Source: Maratus speciosus
Lineage: Eukaryota > Arthropoda > Arachnida > Araneae > Salticidae
Direction of reading: 5' to 3'
Length of the DNA: 64,000 nucleotides
Assembly (NCBI GenBank): GCA_963932465.1
Contig: OZ010790.1
Coordinates: 97,680,363 to 97,744,362 of the forward strand
Shown here: one piece after another, positions 11,597-23,063 of the stretch
Numbering within the stretch: the first letter of the stretch is position 1
Layout of the letters: the number at the start of each line of letters is the position of its first letter
The notes under the pieces: generated by a model
Seen by the model: only the letters and a program-made list of their open reading frames with translations
Databases searched by the model: none
What the model was told of the DNA's origin: nothing
Made by a program: the position numbers and the translations under genes

Positions 11597-11718
11597 TACA
11601 ACACTGTACACTATTTTTAAAAAAGTATGAAGCACAAGCTTACGAAAAATGCTTAAGATTACACTAAAATAAGTAATAACTCAGGAACAAGCAAATAATA
11701 TAAAGACGGGGTAGTTCT
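11597..11718. other. Short spacer between two transposons
   Basis: About 120 bp of AT-rich DNA between the TA-flanked transposon and the TTAA-flanked foldback. Nothing recognisable. Confidence 0.5.
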
Positions 11719-11722
11719 TTAA

Positions 11723-12139
11723 GAGCCTACTTCAGTCAAACGAAAAGACCCGTTCGCTAATGCTAATTCTATGGAAGACATTTATAAAGATATCTCGTTT
11801 GAATTTAAATATTTTTAAATGACTTTTTTTTGCATGGAATAGTTGAGATCGATCTGTACAAAGACCGTTGTTTACTTTTTCGATTTTCTTTACAGGTATT
11901 TTTAATAAGGACACTTTCATTTTGGAAACCGGTTTCGAAAGTAAAAGCATCCTTGTAAAAAAAATCTGCAATCAAAATCGAAAAAGTACAAAACGGCCTG
12001 CATACAGATCGATCTCAGTTTTCCAATACAAAAAAGAAATCATTTAAAAATATTGAAATGCGACCGAGATATCTTTATAAATTTCTTCCATAGGATTAGC
12101 ATTAGCGAACCCGTCTTTTCGTTTGACTGAAGTAGGCTC
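11723..12139. mobile_element. TTAA-flanked foldback element, 417 bp
   Basis: Starts GAGCCTACTTCAGTC and ends GACTGAAGTAGGCTC, with TTAA immediately outside both ends (11719-11722 and 12140-12143). The arms stay complementary well beyond the termini (for example CGCTAATGCTAAT on the left and ATTAGCATTAGCG on the right), so most of the element could fold into one hairpin. A TTAA duplication is typical of piggyBac-type insertion, though the terminal bases are not the usual CCC. No coding remnant. Confidence 0.8.
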
Positions 12140-12143
12140 TTAA

Positions 12144-12638
12144 CACTGGATACAGCAAGACAAACGAAGCCGATTTCACATCAGGGGCACTTTATTTATA
12201 CCGGTTATCGGTTAAAAATTAGAAACACATATATTTCCAGTTTCTATGGAGTGGAGAATGGACGGCTGATTTCGGTACTCTCTTTTCCCTGGGACAAAAT
12301 GTATTCGATTTCCTTTCAAATGAGCAAACTTACAAAAGCTGTGCCCAATAATGGAGTTGTTTCTGTTTTTTAAAGATCTTGTTCTTTTTTACCGCGATTC
12401 ATGTGTATACGAAGGGCAGGGGGGGGAGGCAGAAAATCTCCGGAAAAGTAATAATTCTTTAAAAGTATTACGTTGAATGTATTATTTTGAAAAGTAGTAT
12501 TACTCTAATTTTATTGCATGATTGTTTTGTTTTAAAGGTTTTCATTAAATTTCATTACAATTGCTTTACGTGGCTGAAAATACGAGCTATTTTTTATTTC
12601 CTATCAGAAACTTTGTAATCGAACTGTCTTTTATATTA
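12144..12638. other. Intergenic DNA, nothing seen
   Basis: AT-rich with one G-run at about 12420-12429. No gene, RNA or repeat boundary is recognised. Confidence 0.4.
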
Positions 12639-12709
12639 AAAGGTATATATAAATATTATACAGGCTTACATACAATAAATACAATAAACCCAACTGGATT
12701 GAAAAATTA

Positions 12710-12780
12710 GCCAGAGTCAGGAATCGAACCCGGGACCACAGTATACAAGACTGTTGCTCTAACCACTGAGCTACTCCGGC
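12710..12780 (-). tRNA. tRNA-like sequence, left arm of palindrome 1
   Basis: Read on the minus strand it forms a cloverleaf: acceptor GCCGGAG pairing with CTCTGGC (one G-T), D arm GCTC/GAGC, anticodon stem ACAGT/ACTGT with loop CTTGTAT (TGT in the anticodon position, Thr-type), and T loop TTCGATT. Box A (TAGCTCAGTGG) and box B (GGTTCGATTCC) of RNA polymerase III promoters are intact. Length is 71 nt without CCA. Because it sits in a repeated palindrome I regard it as tRNA-derived repeat sequence, not as a host tRNA gene. Confidence 0.55.
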
Positions 12781-12825
12781 CGATACCTGAGTCTGCAAGT
12801 TCTCACTAATAACTCACTAATGACT

Positions 12826-12889
12826 AATAGTGGTTAGAGCAACAGTCTTGTATACTGTGGTCCCGGGTTCCATTCCTGGCTCTGGCTAA
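12826..12889 (+). pseudogene. tRNA-like sequence, right arm of palindrome 1, 5'-truncated
   Basis: Mirror copy of the left tRNA-like sequence. The anticodon arm and T arm are present, but the 5' acceptor strand and part of the D arm are replaced by loop sequence. Box B carries one change (GGTTCCATTCC). Confidence 0.6.
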
Positions 12890-13292
12890 TTTTTCACTCG
12901 AGTTGGGTTTATTGTATTTATTGTATGTAAGCCTGTATAATATTTATATATACCTTTAACTGTTGACTGCAGGTGTTATTTATGTGTGTATGTGTGTTTT
13001 GATATATATTGTAGAATGTGTGTTTTATTATGCCTTTTATATTGTTTGAGAAAAGCAAAAGATCTTTCAGAAAATGCTGTCAAAGGTGACGCTTTGAACC
13101 GAATTTTCGGACGCGACAGTGGGGAAAAAGGAAGAGAACTGTTGTCACGAGACAACAATCAATTTTAACTCAAGATGTAATCCTTCTGTATAAAAAAAAA
13201 GTAACGATTTGGAAATGGACCAATGAAAATCTCCGTAGATACCGCGAAAAGCATCTGATTGGTCAGAGCTTTCTGACGCTATAAGGGGGTTA

Positions 13293-13312
13293 CTAGGGGG
13301 GCAGCTCTGCCG
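13293..13312 (-). mobile_element. Helitron-type 3' end (minus strand)
   Basis: Read on the minus strand: GGCAGAGCTGCC, a perfect hairpin, then CCCCTAG and a following T. A short GC-rich hairpin followed by CTAG before a host T is the hallmark of Helitron 3' ends. The body would extend to the right, where GCGACCAAA/TCGCCAA motifs are dense (13311-13400). The 5' end was not identified. Confidence 0.5.
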
Positions 13313-13721
13313 CCAAACGTCGCCAAGTTTGTCGCCAACTTGGCGATATATCGCCAAATTTAGCGACCAAAATTAGTCGCAAAAGTGACGCCAAATTTCC
13401 ATAGACTCCCATTTAAATCCAATAGGGTTTACTTGCTTGCAAAAAATCAACAAATTGAGATATTTCAATGCAACAAAAAACTAATATTAGCTTATGAATA
13501 GAGCTTAATTGAACTATTTACATTATTTTTAAGCACAAACACTATCTATTTACAATATTCGTAACACTATATATATAATTTTATATTTAATAATTCTTAT
13601 AATTATGAAACCCTGTAAGCTCTAATGATTATGGTTGGAGATAAGGAAATAAAATTGTCAGAAGTTGGGAAAGAGCGCGTTTTTAAAAAGTGGAATATAA
13701 AAATTGAATGCATAGAAAATA

Positions 13722-13874
13722 AGGGATCGCGAAGCGATCCAGAATGGGAACGCGAAACAATTACGACTAGGGTTGGCTAGAAAATAGGGATTGCTTCGCG
13801 ATACCGAATGGAATCGCGAAGCAATTACGAGGGGGGTTGGTGAGCGTAGCGAGCAGGGGGTGGAGCCCTCCTAG
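13722..13874 (+). mobile_element. Helitron-type 3' end with subterminal repeats
   Basis: Two imperfect copies of an 'aataggga…gcgaagcgatccagaatgg' segment are followed by GTGAGCGTAGCGAGCAGGGGG, a hairpin of GGGGG/GCCCTCC type, and terminal CTAG at 13871-13874 before host T. The same phrase (GCGAGCGTAGC…CAGGGGGCAGAGCCCCCTAG) closes the element at 57168. The 5' end is not identified. Confidence 0.55.
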
Positions 13875-15408
13875 TTAATTTAAAGAAAAAAAATCTATTG
13901 TATTACAAATCACTCTAATAACCAAGCCTGCAAGTCTCATTCTTTTATGTAGAGTTTGGCCGAATATTCGGTTTCATATTCGTTTTCAGCCCAAAATCTT
14001 AGTTTCGGCGAAAATTCTGCCGAATATTCGATATTACTATAACTGCCCCTCCCTAGCCTCCCCCAAACGACACTCCCATCCAAAGAGCCGCACATACTAT
14101 GCATTTACATACAAGGGGATAAATCTAGAAGGTATTACTAATATTGATTAAATTCGTTCTTTTTAAATTAAATTATTTTTTAATAATTATTTATGTTTAT
14201 AGAACCTTATATTTAATTAATTTTATTTCAAACAAATTATTTTTTAATTAATAACTATGTACTGTCGTTTCTACGCAAAACATTATTCAGATAACATGCA
14301 TATATGTATGTTTATGTTAGTTACTTTGAATTTATTTTTAAATCAGTTTCGCTTTCGTTTACGGCCGAAACTAGGGAGGTAACCGAAATTCGGTTTCTGT
14401 CGAACACTAATTTTATGTTTGTAAATGAGCAGAAATTTTAGCATTATTGAACGTAAAAAAATATTTTTTTGAGAACCGCTTTAAGGATTTACACGTAATC
14501 GTAACTTATAAATTTCGAAAAATCGAGTTTTTATTTTAGCGGCTTTATCAACGGAATTAAGACTTCGTTATGTGGCCAAAATCTGGAATAGACGATTCTA
14601 TGTAAGTAAAAAAAGGAAAAAATACAATAAGCATTTTATTATAATTATAACATAAAACTGAAACTTGTTTTTCTCAAAATTGCAGTTTTAAATAGATGAC
14701 CACGGCACGATTACATTAATAATACTGAATTGTTTCACTTTTGACAGCTTTTTTCTTATATAATTATGCAGTGCATTAAGGATTTTTTTTTTAATCATCA
14801 AAAATCAGTATTTTTCTACGATAAAAGTTGAATACCCTCTGCAAATAATAAACATAAAAAAAAGCTTTTCATAATTTTCACCCTTTGCCTCGTCTAGTCA
14901 CTAAATTAAGTCATATTTAATTAAAAATTACTGTTTATTTTAATTTCAGATAAGCCAAATTTAAACTACAATGGTCGCCGCAACTCACACGCACAAAAGA
15001 AAAAAAAAAAAAAAAAAAAAAAAAAACCTCTCCAGAAGAGCGGCAATAGCTTCAAACATATTTGCATTTTTTTAAAGTAATATGTTTCAAATTTATATTT
15101 AAGCATAGTATTACAAAATAAAAAACAAAGTCAAAGAAAATAGAAATAACGAGGCTGGTCACTAAGCTTCGAAATTCTCCTCCGTAATGTTAAGTCTATG
15201 GACTTTTGATGCATTCGTGTATTTAAAATATCTTCTCGGGAAATTCACATTTTTAACATCATTTTTCTGTGCACTCTTCTTAAGATTTCGACACTTCACA
15301 CATTCGTAAGATTTTAACACTTCATATAAAATTAAGTTTATACTTTAGAAATATTTTGAGAACTAAGAAAAAAAGAGACATCTTTTAGGAAGAGTACACA
15401 AAAAAAAG
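13875..15408. other. Intergenic DNA, no gene seen
   Basis: Unstructured AT-rich sequence with a poly(A) run at about 15000-15026. A stretch at about 13960-14050 and 14345-14400 repeats 'cgaatattcggtttc'-like words. No coding or RNA gene recognised. Confidence 0.45.
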
Positions 15409-16400
15409 TCCTTCCGGCCAGTGCCGGGAGGAAGAGGTAGCTTTCATATTCCTTATTTTAAAAAAACCAACTTATATCATGCAAACACACGAAGCTCAAT
15501 TTAGTGGAAACCGAATATAGGAGATTCAATACTAATTTTTATCAATATAATGAATGAGAATTTCGTGAAATTAGTCAGCTTTATCCAAGCTGCTTTTCTT
15601 TAAAGTAACTTATATTTGGCTGCCAAATTCGGCAATTTCTTAAAGTGCCTGTCATTTTAAGACAACATGGTGGATGAGGCTAAGCAGTGAACTTGGTAGA
15701 GACCTTAGTAATTGCTGTGCACATGCTCACTCACATCGGAATCGGTTAATATATAGAAGTGCTGTCGCATGCAAAAAATCAGATTTTTCAAAATGTCACC
15801 CACAATAGAAATTGAAACTGCTATATCTGAGTCATTTTTTAAGGTAAAGACAAACAAAAAATGCTCCTGAATCCTTATATCAAGATCAAATACTTAAAAA
15901 AGAAACCTTTTTCAATTTCTAATTTTTTTGCACCTCACTTTAAATATATATATATTTTTTAATTTAATGGCCGCCATTTTGAAACAAGATGGCTGATGAA
16001 TCTGGCCAGCGAACTTGGTCGAGGTGTTGATGTATACTATCCACATGCCTTCTTACATCGAAATAGGCGAATACGTGTGTTATCGCGTGACAAATACAAG
16101 ATCGTTTCAAAATGTTAGCCATGCTAGAAATTCAAAGTGCTATAAATCAACCATTTTTTAAGATATCAACAAAAGAACAAATTTTCAGAAACAAAAACTG
16201 CTCCGGAATCTTTGTATCAAGGCCAAACACATAAAAAAAATCTTTTTCATTTTCCAATTTTTTAATACCTCATTTTAGGTAGCTTTCTTTACAAAAAAGC
16301 TACCTATTGCAGCCGTTCGGAGGAAAGCGATTTCAAAAAATTTTGGTATATTTTCATCGATCATGACCACCAGACCCCGAAACCACCCTCCGTTCAAAAT

Positions 16401-16438
<38 letters not shown>

Positions 16439-19400
16439 GACCTATGTCACACTGTAACTCCCGTAATTATGAACCGATTTCGATGTAAATCGGTGTGTAC
16501 ATAGTACATACCAATGTCTCGACCGAGTTCGTTGGCCAGCTTCATCCGCCGTTTTGTTTCAAAATGGCGGCCATTTAAAATTTTAAAAAAAATTTAAAAC
16601 TTGAAATGTGGTACCAAAAAATTGAAAATGATAAAATATTTTTTTTTATGTATTTGACCTTTATACAAAAATTTCGGAGCAGTTTTTGTTTCGTCTATAT
16701 CTTAAAAAATGGCTGAGTTATAGCATTTTGAATTTCTAGCGTGGCTGACATTTTGAAACGTCCTGAATTTTGTCACGTGATAAAAGGCGTATTTATGAAC
16801 CGATTTGGATGTAACTTCGTTTATACATAGTACATACCAATGTCTCCACCGGGATCGTTGACCAGCTTCACCCGCCATCTTGTTTAAAAATGGCGGCCAT
16901 TTAAATTTTTAAGAAAAAATTTAATTTGAAATGTGGTACCAAAAATTGAAAATTGAAAAAATATTTTCTTCTTATGTGTTTGACCTTGATAAAAAGATTC
17001 GGGAGCAGTTTTTGTTTCGTCTATATCTTAAGAAATGGCTGAGTTATAGCATTTTGAATTTCTAGCGTGGCTGACATTTTGAAACGTCCTGATTTTTCTC
17101 ACGTAATAACAGGCGTGTTTATGAACCGACTTGGATGTACCTTGGTGTGTACATAGTACATACAAATATCTCGACCGAGTTCGTTGGCCAGCTTTATCCG
17201 CCACCTTGTTTCAAAATGGCGGCCATTTAAAAAAATAAAAAAAATAAAAAAATTTAAATGAGATACCAAAAAATTGGAAAATGAAAAAGATTTTTTTCGT
17301 ATGTGTTTGACCTTAATACAAAGATTCCGGAACAGTTTTTCTTTCGTCTACACTAAAAAAAAAATGGCTGAGTAATAGCATTTTGAATTTCTCTTGTGGC
17401 TGACATTTTAAAACGACCTGATTTTTGTCACGCGATAACAGGCGTATTTATGAACCTATTTGGATGTAACTTGGTCTGTACATAGTACATACCAATGTCT
17501 CGACCGAGTTCGTTGGCCAGCTTCATTCGCCATCATGTTTCAAAAGGGTTGCCATTTAAAAAAAATTAAATTTAAAATTCAAAATAAGGTATTAAAAAAT
17601 TGGAAAATGAAAAAGATTTTTTTTATGTGTTTGGCCTTGATACAAAGATTCCGGAGCAGTTTTTGTTTCTGAAAATTTGTTCTTTTGTTGATATCTTAAA
17701 AAATGGTTGATTTATAGCACTTTGAATTTCTAGCATGGCTAACATTTTGAAACGATCTTTTATTTGTCACGCGATAACACACGTATTCGCCTATTTCGAT
17801 GTAAGAAGGCATGTGGATAGTATGCATCAACACCTCGACCAAGTTCGCTGGCCAGATTCATCAGCCATCTTGTTTTAAAATGGCGGCCATTAAATTAAAA
17901 AATATATATATATTTAAAGTGAGGTGCAAAAAAATTAGAAATTGAAAAAGGTTTCTTTCTTAAGTATTTGATCTTGATATAAGGATTCAGGAGCATTTTT
18001 TGTTTGTCTTTACCTTAAAAAATGGCTCAGATATAGCAGTTTCAATTTCTATTGTGGGTGACATTTTGAAAAATCTGATTTTTTGCATGCGACAGCACTT
18101 CTATATATTAACCGATTCCGATGTGAATGAGCATGTGCACAGCAATTACTAAGGTCTCGACCAAGTTCACTGCTTAGCCTCATCCACCATGTTGTCTTAA
18201 AATGACAGGCACTTTAAGAAAATGCCGAATTTGGCAGCCAAATATAAGTTACTTTAAAGAAAAGCAGCTTGGATAAAGCTGACTAATTTCGCGAAATTAT
18301 CATTCATTATATTGATAAAAATTAGTATTGAATCTCCTATATTCGGTTTCCACTAAATTGAGCTTCGTGTGTTTGCATGATATAAGTTGGCTTTTTTTAA
18401 ATAAAGATTTTGAAAGCTACCTCTTCCTCCCGGCACCGGCCGGAAGGACTTTTGAATTTTAAATTTAATTTTTTTTAAATGGCAACCCTTTTGAAACAAG
18501 ATGGCGAATGAAGCTGGCCAACGAACTCGGTCGAGACATTGGTATGTACTATGTACAGACCAAGTTACATCCAAATAGGTTCATAAATACGCCTGTTATC
18601 GCGTGACAAAAATCAGGTCGTTTTAAAATGTCAGCCACAAGAGAAATTCAAAATGCTATTAATCAGCCATATAGACGAAAGAAAAACTGTTCCGGAATCT
18701 TTGTATTAAGGTCAAACACATACAAAAAAATCTTTTTCATTTTCCACTTTTTTGGTATCTCATTTAAATTTTTTAATTTTTTAATTTTTTTAAATGGCCG
18801 CCATTTTGAAACAAGATGGCGGATGAAGCTGGCCAACGAACTCGGTCGAGATAATTGTATATACCATGTACACACCAAGGTACATCCAAGTCGGTTCATA
18901 AATACGCCTGTTATTACGTGAGAAAAATCAGGACGTTTCAAAATGTCAGCCACGCTAGAAATTCAAAATGCTATAACTCAGCCATTTCTTAAGATATAGA
19001 CGAAACAAAAACTGCTCCCGAATCTTTTTATCAAGGTCAAACACATAAGAAGAAAATATTTTTTCAATTTTCAATTTTTGGTACCACATTTCAAATTAAA
19101 ATTTTTCTTAAAAATTTAAATGGCCGCCATTTTTAAACAAGATGGCGGGTGAAGCTGGCCAACGAACCCGGTCGAGACATTGGTATGTACTATGTATAAA
19201 CGAAGTTACATCCAAATCGGTTCATAAATACGCCTTTTATCGCGTGACAAAATTCAGGACGTTTCAAAATGTCAGCCACGCTAGAAATTCAAAATGCTAT
19301 AACTCAGCCATTTTTTAAGATATAGACGAAACAAAAACTGCTCCGAAATCTTTGTATAAAGGTCAAATACATAAGAAAAAAATATTTTTCCATTTTTAAT

Positions 19401-19907
19401 TTTTTGGTACCACATTTCAAATTTTAAATTTTTAAAAAAATTTTAAATGGCCGCCATTTTGAAAAAAAATGGCGGATGAAGCTGGCCAACGAACTCGGTC
19501 GAGAGATTGGTATGTACTATGTACACACTGAATTACATCCAAATCGGTTCATAAATACGCCTTTTATCGCGTGACAAAGTTCAGGACGTTTCAAAATGTC
19601 AGCCACGCTAGAAATTCAAAATGCTATAACTCAGCCATTTTTTAAGATATAGACGAAACAAAAACTGCTCCAGAATTTTTGTATAAAGGTCAAATACATA
19701 AGAAAAAAATATTTTTCCATTTTTAATTTTTTGGTACCACATTTCAAGTTTTAAATTTTTTTAAAAATTTTAAATGGCCGCCATTTTGAAACAAAACGGC
19801 GGATGAAGCTGGCCAACGAACTCGGTCGAGACATTGGTATGTACTATGTACACACCGAATTACATCGAAATCGGTTCATAATTACGGGAGTTACAGTGTG
19901 ACATAGG

Positions 19908-19951
<44 letters not shown>

Positions 19952-20074
19952 ATTTTGAACGGAGGGTGGTTTCGGGGTCTGGGGGTCATGATCGATGAAA
20001 ATATACCAAAATTTTTTGAAATCGCTTTCCTCCGAACGGCTGCAATAGGTAGCTTTTTTGTAAAGAAAGCTACC
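15409..20074. repeat. ~325-bp array with two orientation switches (A-B-A'-B')
   Basis: The repeating unit carries AATGGCGGCCATTT, a 'cgaccgagttcgttggccag' phrase and a 'gctataactcagcc' phrase. Marker positions on the plus strand (AATGGCGGCCATT type: about 16562, 16892, 17215, 17543, 17877, 18200) and on the minus strand (about 15650, 15968, 18480, 18793, 19121, 19449, 19773) give a period near 325 bp. Block A (about 15409-16265) is the complement of A' (about 17583-18451); block B (about 16276-17582) is the complement of B' (18452-20074). Outer ends carry AGGTAGCTTTC words. Both B copies contain a TA microsatellite (16403-16436 and 19911-19948) at the mirrored place. Long reading frames inside are chance frames. 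Confidence 0.8.
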
Positions 20075-20782
20075 TAATAGAAGTTAAAAATATTAATTTT
20101 CCGAGGAGATATTTTAAATACACGAATGCATACCGAGCGAGTGTCGTGTGTTAATTAGTATTTCATGGGAAAATACCTCCACATCCGATTTCTATTTTCT
20201 CCAGAAAGATACAGAGCTCCAGAAATCTCAGAATACGATTAATCAATAAAAAGTGTCACATCTGGTATTACTACAGAAACTACTGGGATCTATAGAACCC
20301 ATATCTAGTTAATTTCAAACCCCGCTGAAATGGTGATTTGTCTTCTTAGGAACTCTCAGGTTATTGACTAACAGCATTGAAAACTGAACACAAACACATT
20401 GCACTTCTTTTTACTTATGTTCATCCATTCTTTTGTAAAACGACTTTTACAGTTTTAGTTGTTTATCTATTTATTTTAATTACATGCGTATTTTTCAATT
20501 TATAAATCGGGGTGGTGTTTGAAGTTTAAAACGGTTAAGCAGATCCGGTTAAAAAAAAAAAAAAAAAGTTTTTAGATATTGGCATTTTTGGATGCTAAAA
20601 ATATATTCGAATTTTTAAATAGATATGAAAAATTAACATTTTCTTCTTTCAAAAGCAAAATTTACATAAGTTTCCATTACAAAATCTTGTGAAGAATTAG
20701 TCTTGGCGGTCTAACTTATATGTGTGTGTTTGTGGGGAGTGTGCGTGTGTGTGTGTGTGGGGGGGGGGGGCTATTATAAAAA
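20075..20782. other. Intergenic DNA with GT/G tract
   Basis: AT-rich, with an A-run near 20551-20566 and a GT microsatellite running into a G-run at 20721-20770. No gene seen. Confidence 0.45.
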
Positions 20783-22215
20783 CATGATAATAGTTTTTTG
20801 AAAGTTAGTTTTACAGAGGGCTGAAAAAAATCTGACCAAGTGACCAAAGGCGCCATGATTACAAAAATACGATATTAGTTTTTTTTTTTTTTTTTCAAAG
20901 TTATTTTTACAAAGGCGCTGAAAAAATCTGACCAAGGGCGCCATGATTACAAAAACACGATTAAGTTTTGTGAAATTTATTTTTACAGAGGCGCTAAAAA
21001 AATCTGACTAAGGGCGCCATGATTACAAAAACACGATTTAGTTTTTTGAAATTTATTTTTAAAGAGGCACTGAAAAAAAATCTGACCAAGGGCGCCATGA
21101 TTAGAAAAACACGATAATAGCTTTTTGAAAGGCATTTTTAGAGAGGCGCTGAAAAGTATCTGACCAAGGGCGCCATGATTACAAAAACACGATATTAGTT
21201 TTTTGAAATTTATTTTTACAGAGGCGCTGAAAAAAATTTGACAAAGGGCGCCATGATTAGAAAAACACGATAATAGTTTTTTGAAAAGCATTTTTATAGG
21301 GATGCTGAAAAAAAAATTGACCAAGGGCTCCATGATTACAAGAACACGATATTAGTTTTTTAAAAGTTATTTTTACAAAGACGCTGAAAAAATCTGACTA
21401 AGAGCGCCATGATTACAAAAGCATGATATTAGTTTTTTTAATTTATTTTTACAGATGCGCTAAAAAAAAATCTGTCCAAGGGCGTCATGATTAGAGAAAC
21501 ACGATAATAGTTTTTTGAAAGGCATTTTTACAGAGCCGCTGAAAGAAAATCTGACTAAGGGTGCCGTGATTAAAAAACACGATATTAATTTTTTGAAAGT
21601 TATTTTTACTGAGACGTTGAAAAAATCTGACAAAGGGCGTTACAAAAACATGGTTACAAAAACACGATATTAGTTTTTTGAAAGTTATTTTTACAGAGGC
21701 GCTGAAAAAAATTTGACAAAGGGCGCCATGATTAGAAAAACACGATAATAGTTTTTTGAAAAGCATTTTTATAGGGATGCTGAAAAAAAAATTGACCAAG
21801 GGCTCCATGATTACAAGAACACGATATTAGTTTTTTAAAAGTTATTTTTACAAAGACGCTGAAAAAATCTGACTAAGAGCGCCATGATTACAAAAGCATG
21901 ATATTAGTTTTTTTAATTTATTTTTACAGATGCGCTAAAAAAAAATCTGTCCAAGGGCGTCATGATTAGAGAAACACGATAATAGTTTTTTGAAAGGCAT
22001 TTTTACAGAGCCGCTGAAAGAAAATCTGACTAAGGGTGCCGTGATTAAAAAACACGATATTAATTTTTTGAAAGTTATTTTTACTGAGACGTTGAAAAAA
22101 TCTGACAAAGGGCGTTACAAAAACATGGTTACAAAAACACGATATTAGTTTTTTGAAAGTTATTTTTACATAAACGCTTAAAAAAATCAGACCAAGGGCG
22201 CTATGATTACCAAAG
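20783..22215. repeat. ~78-bp tandem satellite, about 18 units
   Basis: The unit contains AAAAACACGATATTAG, TTTTTTGAAAGTTATTTTTACA and GGGCGCCATGATTAC. Successive CCATG markers are 76-88 bp apart (20853, 20941, 21017, 21095, 21172, 21251). A 475-bp block (about 21250-21660) is repeated almost exactly at about 21725-22135. Because 78 is divisible by three, minus-strand frames stay open over several units and encode a 26-residue repeat (…CNHGALGQIFFSAS…); I do not regard that as a gene. Confidence 0.85.
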
Positions 22216-22990
22216 CCGTTTCTGACAATGGGACCAAATGAAATTAAAATGAAAATGTCCTGTCTTAAATTGGCATTCTTATTAATTAATTTTTTTTTGT
22301 CTTTTGTCTTTTGTACTTTCACAAAAAGCAGAAATATCAAACTACCGGGCAGCCACCCAGGGCGTTAAATATTTGACAGAAAATATGCTAAATACGTCAT
22401 TAATACTAATACTAATATTAATTTATGTGGAAAGTTACTATTCTTCGGGGTACTGAATAAAATCTGGACGACGGCGTCATGACTGTCAAATTCTCTGTCA
22501 ATGAATCCATTTAAAATGAGAACCTGTTTCTTATACAGTGTTAAGTCGTTTATACTTGCACAAAAGGCAGAAATACAAAAATACCCGGCAACATCAGGGA
22601 TGCTAAATACTTAGACGCAGAAAATATGCAAACTTATTAGACACTTATTAGAAGCATTCTTAAAAGCAGAACTTATTTAGGCGTATATCTAAATAAGTGA
22701 ATACTTAATATTATTTTTCTTAGAATTTGTCATTAGTACAGGCTTTGAAACAAAGTCTGGTCCAGGATACCATGTGTAACAATAATGGCATATCTGATTG
22801 TCGATAACTTATGTTATCTCGAAATTGGGTTATCTAATTGTCTTTGATCACACATAGTTTGCTTATGCTATACTTTAAAAAATAAAAAGCATTACTTTTT
22901 AATTTTCCAAATAAAAATCTTTGAAAATTTTATGCCTTTCAGAATACACAACTGTAAGCGTACTTAAGAAAGAAAAAAAAAGTGACGATG
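22216..22990. other. Diverged repeat flank, no gene seen
   Basis: Contains two loosely similar segments with 'gcagaaatacaaaaatacccggcaac'-like text (about 22328-22380 and 22565-22620), suggesting an old tandem copy about 240 bp apart. Otherwise featureless. Confidence 0.4.
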
Positions 22991-22994
22991 GGCG

Positions 22995-23022
22995 CACCGG
23001 GCATTTGCCTCGTTGCCCGGTG
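22995..23022. other. GC-rich hairpin
   Basis: CACCGGGCA at 22995-23003 pairs with TGCCCGGTG at 23014-23022 around a 10-base loop. It stands out from the AT-rich surroundings and lies 40 bp before the truncated copia pol. Its role is unknown; it may mark the junction of another repeat. Confidence 0.4.
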
Positions 23023-23063
23023 GGCCAGTACGACCCTGTACACTACACTTAGATGTTTTATAA

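Larger units (their letters stand above)
12639..12957. mobile_element. Palindromic element with twin inverted tRNA-like sequences (copy 1)
   Basis: Starts AAAGGTATATATAAATATT and ends with its complement. The arms run inward through an AATAAACCCAACT segment and a tRNA-like sequence on each side, pointing away from each other, with a loop of about 45 bp containing TTCTCACTAATAA. It is a foldback whose arms are each tRNA-like body plus an AT-rich tail (…AATTTTTCACT…AGTTGGGTTTATTGTA), as in a tRNA-derived SINE, but arranged head to head. A second member lies at 44189-44592. Confidence 0.8.

Noticed and set aside
12710..12780. Functional host tRNA-Thr gene on the minus strand.
   Set aside because: The cloverleaf is good, but the sequence is one arm of a repeated palindrome with a SINE-like tail and an inverted truncated partner; a repeat origin is more likely.
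18353..18953. Open frames of 73-97 codons on both strands in the 15-20 kb array.
   Set aside because: The same peptide occurs on opposite strands because the array is inverted; no domain and no conservation pattern.
20983..22340. Minus-strand open frames of 105-124 codons with a 26-residue repeat.
   Set aside because: They follow from a 78-bp satellite unit divisible by three, end whenever a unit has an indel, and have no start or regulatory context.
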